64,000 bases of DNA from Cyanobium sp. NIES-981. Lineage in GTDB: Bacteria; Cyanobacteriota; Cyanobacteriia; PCC-6307; Cyanobiaceae. A model generated the notes under the pieces. The model searched no databases, was not told where the DNA came from, and saw only the letters and a list, made by a program, of their open reading frames with translations. This document shows, piece by piece, positions 1 through 8,932 of the stretch (its first letter is position 1; each line of letters opens with the position of its first letter). The stretch is from positions 1 to 64,000 of the forward strand of contig CAMDEM010000004.1 of assembly GCA_945896675.1 (NCBI GenBank), written 5' to 3'. A program made the position numbers and the translations under genes.

Positions 1-228
1 CTGGCTTGGCTTGGTGCCCAGCTGCTGCTCAAGCTCCTGCTCCTGCTCCTCAATCGCCATCAGCTCCTGCACCTGACGGCCCAACGTGATCTCCTGCTCA
101 TGGCTCAGCAGCGGCACCCGGCCGATATCACGCAAATACGAACGCACCAAATCGCCGTCCCCATGGGGCATCTGGCGAGCCGGCTTATCGGAAACCGGTG
201 CCGGCAAAGAGGGGATAGCGACAACCAC
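1..228 (-). CDS. RNA polymerase sigma factor, group 2 RpoD-like (N-terminal part)
   Basis: The gene runs off the left edge; 76 codons are visible. The protein begins MVVAIPSLPAPVSD and reaches the sigma-70 region 1.2 signature DLVRSYLRDIGRVPLLSHEQ, followed by EITLGRQVQELM. This region helps bind core RNA polymerase and contacts the promoter discriminator. A short N-terminus without the long acidic region of the primary sigma factor points to a group 2 (alternative, RpoD-like) sigma, an inference from family knowledge. The start is GTG at 228 because AAGGA lies nine bases upstream; the nearby ATG at 236 is out of frame and soon meets a stop. Which Sig paralogue it is cannot be told without the rest. 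Confidence 0.85.
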   Translation of the reverse strand, partial: MVVAIPSLPAPVSDKPARQMPHGDGDLVRSYLRDIGRVPLLSHEQEITLGRQVQELMAIEEQEQELEQQLGTKPSQ

Positions 229-238
229 GGAGCCATGT

Positions 239-278
239 CCTTGAAGATGTGTAAAGCCTAACCTGAAGAAGTGTGAAG
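239..278 (-). promoter_or_regulatory. Pair of imperfect direct repeats upstream of the sigma factor gene
   Basis: On the minus strand two similar 17-18 base units follow each other in the leader of the sigma factor gene: CTTCACACTTCTTCAGG (278-262) and CTTTACACATCTTCAAGG (256-239). They are spaced by five bases. The second unit carries the AAGGA ribosome binding site. The arrangement could be a tandem binding site for a dimeric regulator or a recent small duplication; the sequence alone does not decide. Confidence 0.3.
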
Positions 279-315
279 TCCTCTCATCTAGGGGCTCGCT
301 CCCCCATCCGGCGCC

Positions 316-1698
316 CTAGCCAGGGGAGAACTTCACCAGTAGCCAGCTGGCGGTTTGCAGGTAGATGAACACCCCAGCCACATCCGTGGCGGTGGCGATG
401 AACGGGGCCGACATCAGGGCCGGATCCAGGCCAATCCGATCGAAGAGCAGGGGCAAGGCCGCTCCGGCCGTCGCCGCCAAGGTGGTGATCGCCACCAGGC
501 TGATCCCCGCCGCCCCAGCCACGATCCAGCTGTGGGACACATAGCTGGCCCAAGGGACCACCACCACCACCATCAACAGACCCAAGAGGGCTCCGGCCAC
601 CGATTCGCGCCAAATTGCCTTCCAGCTCCCCATCGCCTGAATGCGCTGGGTGCTCAAGCCACGAATCACCACCGTGGAGCTCTGGGCGCCCACGTTGCCG
701 CCGGTGCCAATCAACAGCGGAATAAAGGCCGCGAGCAGCACCACCTCCTTAAGCACGTGGTCTTGGGCAGCAATCACCGCCGCCGTGCCGCTGTTGGCAA
801 TCAACAGCACCGCCAGCCACACCACCCGGCGCCGGGCCACGGTGAACAGGTTGCTTTGGAAATAGTCGTCGTCATCGCCGGCCTGCACCGCGCCTGCGGC
901 GTAGAGATCGCGGGTGGCCTCCTGCTCGATCACGTCGATCACGTCGTCCACCGTGACAATCCCCACCAGGCGCTGCTCCCGATCCACCACCGGCACGGCC
1001 AGGAAGTCGTAGCGCTGAATCGCCCGGGCCACCTCCTCTTGATCCGTTTCGGTGGACACACTCACCACCTCCCGGGTCATCACCTCGCCGATGCGCTCAT
1101 CGGGGTCGGCCACCACCAAATCCCGCAGCGACAGGATTCCGGTGAGATGGCGGGAGCCATCGGTCACGTAGAGGCTGTAAACGGTTTCCGTGTCCCGGGC
1201 GCGGCGGCGCACGATCGCCAGGGCCTGGGCTGCCGTTTGGAACTCCTTGAGGTCGATGAACTCGGTGGTCATCAGGCGACCGGCCGTCTCGCTCTCGTAA
1301 CCAAGAAGTTGGGCGGTCACCCGCCGTTCCGCCGGACTCAGCTCCGCCAGCAGCCGACGCACCACCTTGGCGGGCAATTCATCAAAGAGCCGCACCCGGT
1401 CGTCGGGCGACATCTCTTCCACCAGCTCCAGCACCTCGCTCGAACGCAGCCGCTCCAGCAGGGTTTGCTGCACGGAGGGATCCAGGTATTCGTAGACCTC
1501 AATCGCCTCGTCCTTGGGCAGCAGGCGAAAGGCCAGGGCCTGGAGGGTGCGGGGCAAGCTGCCAATCGCTTCGGCGGTATCCACCTCCTGCACGGGCTGG
1601 AGCAACAACTTGGCGCCGTCGTAGTTGCCCACTTCCAGCAGGGCTTCCAACTGCTTAGCCACCACCTCGGCCACCTGCGCCCCGTTTGCCTCGCTCAT
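316..1698 (-). CDS. mgtE: Magnesium transporter MgtE
   Basis: MgtE is a homodimeric inner-membrane Mg2+ channel gated by cytosolic Mg2+. The 460-residue protein shows the expected order. An N-terminal helical MgtE_N domain covers about residues 15-130 (repeated LLERLRSSEVLELVEEMSPDDR-like helices). A CBS pair covers about 135-265, with VYSLYVTDGSRHLTGILSLR in the first CBS and FLAVPVVDREQRLVGIVTVDD in the second. About five membrane helices follow from about 290 to the end. The pore family motifs GTGGNVGAQSST and SAPFIATATDVAG are intact. The length is normal for the family. It is transcribed towards the sigma factor gene; a weak CTAGGG/CCCTAG hairpin overlaps its stop codon at 288-319 and may act as a terminator. 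Confidence 0.95.
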   Translation of the reverse strand: MSEANGAQVAEVVAKQLEALLEVGNYDGAKLLLQPVQEVDTAEAIGSLPRTLQALAFRLLPKDEAIEVYEYLDPSVQQTLLERLRSSEVLELVEEMSPDDRVRLFDELPAKVVRRLLAELSPAERRVTAQLLGYESETAGRLMTTEFIDLKEFQTAAQALAIVRRRARDTETVYSLYVTDGSRHLTGILSLRDLVVADPDERIGEVMTREVVSVSTETDQEEVARAIQRYDFLAVPVVDREQRLVGIVTVDDVIDVIEQEATRDLYAAGAVQAGDDDDYFQSNLFTVARRRVVWLAVLLIANSGTAAVIAAQDHVLKEVVLLAAFIPLLIGTGGNVGAQSSTVVIRGLSTQRIQAMGSWKAIWRESVAGALLGLLMVVVVVPWASYVSHSWIVAGAAGISLVAITTLAATAGAALPLLFDRIGLDPALMSAPFIATATDVAGVFIYLQTASWLLVKFSPG

Positions 1699-1787
1699 TG
1701 GCCTGGTGCTTCGGCAACCCAGAGTTTATGGAGCCATGGCTAAGGTCAAATTCCATCTGCGGCGCCAGTGCGCCAACCCCAACAACC

Positions 1788-2263
1788 ATGGCCATCAATG
1801 TGAGCGATGTGGTGGTGCGTGATGCCCAGGGTGCGGAACGCCGCCTGGGCGAGTGGGCCGGCCAAGTGCTGCTGATCGTGAATGTGGCCAGCCGCTGCGG
1901 CTTTACGCGCCAATACGCGGGCCTGCAAACCCTGCAAGACACCTATGGCCCCAAGGGCTTGGCCGTCTTGGGCTTCCCCTGCAACGACTTCGGCGCCCAG
2001 GAACCCGGCACCCTCAGCGAAATCCAGGAGTTCTGCTCCACCACCTACGGCGCCAACTTCACCCTGTTCGACAAGGTGCATGCCACCGGCAGCAAAACGG
2101 CCCCCTACGACACCCTCACCCAAGCCGAGCCCGCCGGTGATGTGGCCTGGAACTTCGAGAAGTTCCTGGTGGCCAAAGATGGCAGCGTGATCGCCCGTTA
2201 CAAGAGCAACGTGGAGCCCGACTCCGCCGAACTCAGCGCTGCGATTGAGGCTGCGATCGCCGC

Positions 2264-2267
<4 letters not shown>
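1788..2267 (+). CDS. Glutathione peroxidase-like thiol peroxidase
   Basis: This 159-residue protein belongs to the glutathione peroxidase family, which reduces lipid and organic hydroperoxides. The peroxidatic residue is cysteine (C37 in NVASRCGFT), not selenocysteine. FPCNDFGAQEPGT follows, with the family glutamine at Q71, and WNFEKFLV carries the Trp-Asn of the active site. Cyanobacterial members usually use NADPH or thioredoxin rather than glutathione, so the electron donor here is not certain. The ATG at 1788 gives the standard N-terminus MAINVSDVVV; the frame stays open upstream to 1686, but that stretch overlaps the divergent mgtE start and looks noncoding. The 3' end overlaps the convergent small gene by a few bases. 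Confidence 0.93.
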
Positions 2268-4599
<2,332 letters not shown>

Positions 4600-4719
4600 C
4601 TAGGCACAGGAGGGTGAAATCCCGGGGCGAGAATGGCGAGAGCGGTCGAAAAACCCGTTCTCCAAAGGGCAATTTACCACCGAGAACCGGTGACTGCATC
4701 GCTTGCCATTGTGGCCGGA

Positions 4720-5628
4720 ATGGACCAGCCCCAACCCCTCACGATCGTGCTGCTCGGGCCGACCGCCAGCGGCAAAACGGCCCTGGCGATCGAACTGGCC
4801 AAGGCCCTCGACCTGGCGGTGCTGAACGTGGATTCACGCCAGCTGTACCTACATATGGATGTGGGCACCGCCAAGCCCAGCCCGGCCCAGCGGGCCGAGG
4901 TGCGCCACGAACTGCTCGATCTGCGGGAACCCAACAACCCGATCAACCTCCAGGAATTCAGGGCCATCGCCGAACCCGCCATCGCGGCCGAACACCAACG
5001 GCGGGGCATGGCGCTGCTGGCCGGCGGCAGCGGCCTGTACATCAAGGGGCTCACCCAGGGCATGCAACCGCCGGCCGTGCCGCCCCAGCCCGAGCTGAGA
5101 TCCCAGCTGGCAGAGCTAGGCCAGGCCACCTGCCACCAATTGCTGGCCCAGGCCGACCCCATCGCCGCCACCCGGATCGGCGCCGCCGATTCCGTGCGCA
5201 CCCAGCGGGCCCTGGAGGTGATCTATGCCACGGGCCAAAGCCTCACCAGCCAGCAGGGCCACAGCCCGCCGCCCTGGCGGGTTGTGGAGTTCGGGCTGAA
5301 TCCCAGCAATGGGCGCCAGCGGATCACCGAACGCACCCAGGCCCTCTACCGCGATGGCCTGGTCGCCGAGACCCAAGCCCTGATCGAGCGCTATGGCGCC
5401 GATCTCCCCCTGCTCCATACGATTGGCTATGGCGAAGCCAAGCAAGTGCTGGCAGGCGATCTCAGCGAACAAACCGCCATATCGATCACCACCCAACGCA
5501 CCTGTCAATTCGCCAAACGCCAGCGCACCTGGTTTCGCAGCCAGCACCGACCCCTTTGGATTGGGGGCTCAGATCCGGACCAGCAGTGCGCCCAATGCTT
5601 GCAAGAGTTGGGGCGCGTTCTAGGGTGA
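4720..5628 (+). CDS. miaA: tRNA dimethylallyltransferase
   Basis: MiaA transfers a dimethylallyl group to N6 of adenosine 37 in tRNAs that read UNN codons. From ATG 4720 the protein has 302 residues, starting [20 protein letters not shown] with the P-loop. [19 protein letters not shown] (the DSRQ tRNA/catalytic motif), [22 protein letters not shown] and the C-terminal [15 protein letters not shown] and [17 protein letters not shown] follow, all typical of the family. The frame is open 29 codons further upstream, but the family N-terminus begins just before the P-loop. It is followed 43 bases later by infC on the same strand. Confidence 0.95.
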   Translation: MDQPQPLTIVLLGPTASGKTALAIELAKALDLAVLNVDSRQLYLHMDVGTAKPSPAQRAEVRHELLDLREPNNPINLQEFRAIAEPAIAAEHQRRGMALLAGGSGLYIKGLTQGMQPPAVPPQPELRSQLAELGQATCHQLLAQADPIAATRIGAADSVRTQRALEVIYATGQSLTSQQGHSPPPWRVVEFGLNPSNGRQRITERTQALYRDGLVAETQALIERYGADLPLLHTIGYGEAKQVLAGDLSEQTAISITTQRTCQFAKRQRTWFRSQHRPLWIGGSDPDQQCAQCLQELGRVLG

Positions 5629-5631
5629 AGC

Positions 5632-5649
5632 GTTGCCAATTGGCGCAAC
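5632..5649 (+). promoter_or_regulatory. Near-palindrome in the miaA-infC gap
   Basis: The gap holds GTTGCCAATTGGCGCAAC, an almost symmetrical element centred on CCAATTGG, about 23 bases before the infC start. It could be an operator or a small leader hairpin for infC. Nothing else supports a role. Confidence 0.25.
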
Positions 5650-5671
5650 CTGTCAACCTTCGCCCCCCTGA

Positions 5672-6256
5672 ATGCCTCCTCGTCCCCGTTTTGACCGCCG
5701 TGCTCCCGTGCGGGAGCTGCCCAACATCAACGACCGGATCAGCTACCCCAACCTGCGGGTGGTGGATGCCGACGGCAGCCAACTGGGGGTGATCACGCGG
5801 GAAGACGCTCTTGAGGTGGCCAAAGACCGGGAACTGGATTTGGTGCTGGTGAGCGAGAAGGCCGATCCACCGGTCTGCCGGATCATGGATTACGGCAAGT
5901 ACAAGTTTGAGCAGGAAAAGAAGGCCAAGGAGGCCAAGAAGAAGTCGCACCAAACGGAGGTGAAGGAAGTCAAGATGCGCTACAAGATCGATTCCCACGA
6001 CTACCAGGTGCGGATTGGTCAGGCCGTTCGCTTCCTCAAGGACGGCGACAAGGTGAAGTGCACCGTGATCTTCCGCGGCCGCGAAATCCAGCACACGGCC
6101 CTGGCCGAAGTGCTGCTGATGCGGATGGCCAAGGACCTCGAAGAGAACGCCGACATCCAGCAGCATCCCAAGCGGGAAGGCCGCAACATGATCATGTTCC
6201 TGAGCCCCCGCAAGGCGGCTTCGCCCAAGGGTGCTGCCAAAGAGACGGTGGCTTAA
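5672..6256 (+). CDS. infC: Translation initiation factor IF-3
   Basis: IF-3 binds the 30S subunit, prevents premature 50S joining and checks the start codon and initiator tRNA. The 194-residue protein has the N-terminal domain ([20 protein letters not shown], then [20 protein letters not shown]), the lysine-rich linker ([20 protein letters not shown]) and the C-terminal domain ([19 protein letters not shown] to [10 protein letters not shown]). Length and order are normal. The start is an ordinary ATG, not the AUU known from enterobacteria. The gene is convergent with the dienelactone hydrolase remnant and ends in a hairpin. Confidence 0.97.
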   Translation: MPPRPRFDRRAPVRELPNINDRISYPNLRVVDADGSQLGVITREDALEVAKDRELDLVLVSEKADPPVCRIMDYGKYKFEQEKKAKEAKKKSHQTEVKEVKMRYKIDSHDYQVRIGQAVRFLKDGDKVKCTVIFRGREIQHTALAEVLLMRMAKDLEENADIQQHPKREGRNMIMFLSPRKAASPKGAAKETVA

Positions 6257-6258
6257 GC

Positions 6259-6279
6259 AAGCCCGTTTTCGGAGGGCTT
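6259..6279 (+). terminator. Hairpin after infC
   Basis: AAGCCC (6259-6264) pairs with GGGCTT (6274-6279) across a nine-base loop, three bases after the infC stop. Further on, AAGGCTTTTTT gives a T-run that can pair with the AAGCC side as well. The position between convergent genes suits a terminator; it overlaps the end of the hydrolase remnant. Confidence 0.5.
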
Positions 6280-7015
6280 CACTCAAGGCTTTTTTCGAAC
6301 AGGGCCAGCATCTCGTGCCAGCCCCTGGGGCCACCACCAGGCGCCGCTCCAGGGCAGCGCCTGGATTGTCTTGCCTTGCTACTGCATCAGCCGCCAAGGC
6401 TGCGGTGATCGCCTGCAGCTCCTGGAGGGGCATCAAGGGATCCTGATCGCCACAGACACAGAGGAGATGGCCCGGGATCTGGGGCAACACCGCCAGGGTG
6501 GGTGCCCCGCCCCCGGGGCGAAAGCTGGACACCCGGGCCCCATAAAAGGCGCAGGTGGCGCGCACCGCCGGCAAGGTGGCCGCCAACAGAGCCAGGTGGC
6601 CGCCAAAGCAAAAACCGACACAGCCAATCCTTAGGCCGATCTCCAGCCCAGGCTCCTGGCCCAGTTTCTGGTGTTGCAGCCAGGTGATGGCCCGCTGGGC
6701 ATCGGCCAAGAAGGTTTCGGCGGTTACCGCATCCCGGTGCACCCGCCCGGCGGCCAGCCCAGCTGCGTCGTAGCCCACGTCCAGCCCGGGGGCCGTGCGC
6801 TGGAAGATCGGCATGGCCAAGGCCGCATAGCCCTCGCCGGCCAAACGATCGGCCACGCTGCGCACCCAACCATTGAGCCCAAACACCTCAGGGAGCACCA
6901 GCACGGCGCCGCGCAGCCCCTGCTCGGGCACGGACCACCAGCAGCGCAGCAGGGGCTGCTGGTGGTCCGTGCCAGGAGCCGGTGGGATCTCAATCCATTC
7001 AGAGCGGATGGACAC
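6279..7015 (-). pseudogene. Dienelactone hydrolase family gene, frameshifted and lacking the catalytic His segment
   Basis: The 5' part codes for a clear dienelactone hydrolase (alpha/beta hydrolase). It has GAVLVLPEVFGLNGWVRSVA, then the nucleophile elbow GCVGFCFGGHLAL with the catalytic Cys, and CGDQDPLMPLQEL with the catalytic Asp. The start is GTG 7015. After LERRLVVAPGAG the frame breaks: the expected GHGF segment with the catalytic His is absent. The usual family ending, GWHEMLALFEKSLE plus TGA (6279), continues in another frame. The break lies at 6312-6330, in AGGGGCTGGCAC, which serves both as the end of PGAG and as the start of RGWH. If read through without a shift, the frame runs on antisense to infC. 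It is probably inactive, unless the break is an assembly error. Confidence 0.8.
6927..6973. repeat. Perfect 19-bp inverted repeat inside the hydrolase gene
   Basis: GGCACGGACCACCAGCAGC (6927-6945) is the exact reverse complement of 6955-6973, with a nine-base loop, GCAGCAGGG. It lies within codons about 15-30 of the dienelactone hydrolase gene, where it encodes GTDHQQ on one arm and CWWSVP on the other. Such a strong hairpin within a coding region is unusual and is unlikely to be a normal terminator at this position. Confidence 0.85.
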
Positions 7016-7128
7016 GGAACTGGAGCAGGTCAATCCATTGTGAAAGCGGGGCCTTATGCCAACCGGGCAATTGTCACGAAGCCCGAAGCTCCGTAAGGTG
7101 GCCACCAGCCCATCTGGCCCACCCCGGC

Positions 7129-8118
7129 GTGCGATTCCACATCCAGCAGGAAAGCGACATTCCGGCGTCGACCCAGCTGTACAACCAAATTTGCTTCGCG
7201 ATCGCTGCTCGGCATTACCCCCCAGGCCACCGCTTACCCAGTACGCGGCAGCTGGCCATGCAAACCGGCCTGCACCGCAACACGATCAGCAAGGTGTACA
7301 GGCAGCTGGAAACCGATGGGGTGGTGGAAGCCATGGCCGGATCGGGCATCTACGTGCGCGACCAGCAGAAACCCAGGGAACTCAAGGCCCCACCGGGTCC
7401 CCGTGGCCGGGCCCTGCCGGACATCGACCGCGACGTGCGCCAAGGCATCGATGGCCTCCTCAATGCCGGCTGCACTCTGCAACAGGCCCGCGACCTGTTC
7501 ACCCGGGAAATCGATTGGCGCCTGCGTTGCGGTGCCCGGGTTTTGGTGAGCACCCCGAAAGAAGACATCGGCGCCTCCTTGCTGATTGCCGAAGAACTGA
7601 GCCCCAACCTCGAGGTGCCCGTGGAAGTGGTTCCCATGGAGGAACTGGAAGCGGTGCTGACGGCCTCCAACAACGGCACGGTGGTGACCAGCCGCTACTT
7701 CCTGCAACCGGTGGAAGAGATCGCCAAACGCCACGGGGTGCGGGCGGTGCCGGTGGATCTCAACGACTTCCGCCAGGAACTGGAGATCCTCAAGGAACTG
7801 CGCCAGGGCAGCTGCGTGGGGCTTGTGAGCATCAGCCCGGGAATCCTGCGGGCAGCGGAGGTGATCCTGCACAGCCTGCGGGGCAGCGAACTGCTGGTGA
7901 TGACCGCCAACCCCGACGTGGGCAGCCGCCTACTGGCGCTGCTGCGGGCCTCCAGCCACGTGCTGTGCGACAAGCCGAGCCTGTCCTTGGTGGAGCAAAG
8001 CCTGCGCCAGAACAGGAGCCAATTGATGCGCATGCCCGCCGTGCATTGCGCCCAGAGTTACCTCGGGGCAGCCACTATCGATGCCCTCCGCAAGGAGATT
8101 GGCCTGCTGGGAGCCTGA
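7129..8118 (+). CDS. GntR-family transcriptional regulator
   Basis: A 329-residue DNA-binding protein starts with GTG 7129 (MRFHIQQESDIPASTQLYNQ). Residues about 10-80 form a GntR winged helix: LYNQICFAIAARHYPPGHRL, PSTRQLAMQTGLHRNTISKV, then YRQLETDGVVEAMAGSGIYV. The remaining 240 residues are not an aminotransferase, FCD or UTRA domain that I can recognise. They contain alpha/beta patterns such as RVLVSTPKEDIGASLLIAEE and SCVGLVSISPGILRAAEVIL, which suggest a ligand-binding fold. It is read four bases ahead of cysE, so it may be cotranscribed with it and may respond to sulfur or cysteine status; that is inference from position. It is divergent from the hydrolase remnant. Confidence 0.85.
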   Translation: MRFHIQQESDIPASTQLYNQICFAIAARHYPPGHRLPSTRQLAMQTGLHRNTISKVYRQLETDGVVEAMAGSGIYVRDQQKPRELKAPPGPRGRALPDIDRDVRQGIDGLLNAGCTLQQARDLFTREIDWRLRCGARVLVSTPKEDIGASLLIAEELSPNLEVPVEVVPMEELEAVLTASNNGTVVTSRYFLQPVEEIAKRHGVRAVPVDLNDFRQELEILKELRQGSCVGLVSISPGILRAAEVILHSLRGSELLVMTANPDVGSRLLALLRASSHVLCDKPSLSLVEQSLRQNRSQLMRMPAVHCAQSYLGAATIDALRKEIGLLGA

Positions 8119-8122
8119 CAAC

Positions 8123-8875
8123 GTGCTGAAAGCGATTCGGGCCGATTTGGCCATCATTCGCGAACGGGATCCGGCCGCCCGGGGCTTGCTGGAAATCCTG
8201 CTCTGCTACCCCGGCTTCCACGCCCTGGTGCTGCACCGCTTCAGCCACCGGCTTTGGGCGCTTGGCATGCCGCTGGTGCCGCGGCTGATGAGCCAAGCGG
8301 CGCGCCTGGTCACCGGTGTGGAAATTCACCCGGGTGCCCGCATCGGCAAGGGGGTGTTCATCGACCACGGCATGGGCGTGGTGATTGGTGAAACCGCCGT
8401 CATCGGCGACCTCTGCCTCCTCTACCAAGGCGTGACCCTCGGAGGCACGGGGAAACAGGTGGGCAAGCGCCATCCCACCTTGATGGAGAACGTGGTGGTA
8501 GGGGCCGGAGCCAAGGTGCTGGGGGCAATCAGCGTGGGCGCCAACACCCGAATCGGGGCCGGATCGGTACTCGTGCGCGATGTCGGCCCCGACAGCACGG
8601 TGGTGGGCATCCCCGGCCGGGTGATTCACCAATCGGGGGTGCGCATCGACCCTCTGGCCCACTCGGCCCTTCCAGATGCGGAAGCCCGGGTGATCCGCAA
8701 CCTGATGGAACGGATCGACAGCCTCGAAACCGAACTCGCCCGCACCCAGGCCTGCCTACGGGATTTGGCCGCCGGCAAACCGATCGGCGAAAGCTGCCGT
8801 GGTGAATCCCAAAGCCTCAAAGATCGCGAAATCCTGGAATTTCTAGGGGATAACCCAGGATCAACCCTCGGCTGA
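8123..8875 (+). CDS. cysE: Serine O-acetyltransferase
   Basis: CysE makes O-acetylserine from serine and acetyl-CoA, the first committed step of cysteine synthesis. The 250-residue protein starts with GTG 8123, preceded by GGGAG. It has the N-terminal helical part (IRADLAIIRERDPAARGLLEI) and a left-handed hexapeptide beta helix, with IHPGARIGKGVFIDHGMGVV, IGETAVIGD, GVTLGGTGK and KRHPTL. The tail from about residue 195 is helical. The catalytic His is in FIDHGMG and the substrate His in GKRHPTL. It follows the GntR gene by four bases and converges with secA across a long inverted repeat. Confidence 0.95.
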   Translation: MLKAIRADLAIIRERDPAARGLLEILLCYPGFHALVLHRFSHRLWALGMPLVPRLMSQAARLVTGVEIHPGARIGKGVFIDHGMGVVIGETAVIGDLCLLYQGVTLGGTGKQVGKRHPTLMENVVVGAGAKVLGAISVGANTRIGAGSVLVRDVGPDSTVVGIPGRVIHQSGVRIDPLAHSALPDAEARVIRNLMERIDSLETELARTQACLRDLAAGKPIGESCRGESQSLKDREILEFLGDNPGSTLG

Positions 8876-8932
8876 GTAAGGAATCCTCAGCTAAGTAAGA
8901 AATGCTCAGCCCAGGGTTGACCCTTAGCTGAG
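8861..8932. terminator. Nested inverted repeats between convergent cysE and secA
   Basis: TCAACCCTCGGCTGAG (8861-8876) pairs with CTCAGCCCAGGGTTGA (8905-8920) with one mismatch across a 28-base loop. A second pair, CTCAGCTAAG (8886-8895) and CTTAGCTGAG (8923-8932), is perfect and interlocks with the first. The elements span both stop codons and read the same from either strand, so a bidirectional terminator is the likely role. The interlocked pairs can form alternative structures. There is no clear T-run. Confidence 0.6.

Noticed and set aside
355-1743. 462-residue open frame opposite mgtE
   Set aside because: Its His/Gln-rich composition is the antisense of a GC-rich gene; mgtE on the other strand has all family motifs.
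5486-6311. Continuation of the hydrolase frame antisense to infC
   Set aside because: It follows from the frameshift; the stretch has no hydrolase features and mirrors infC.
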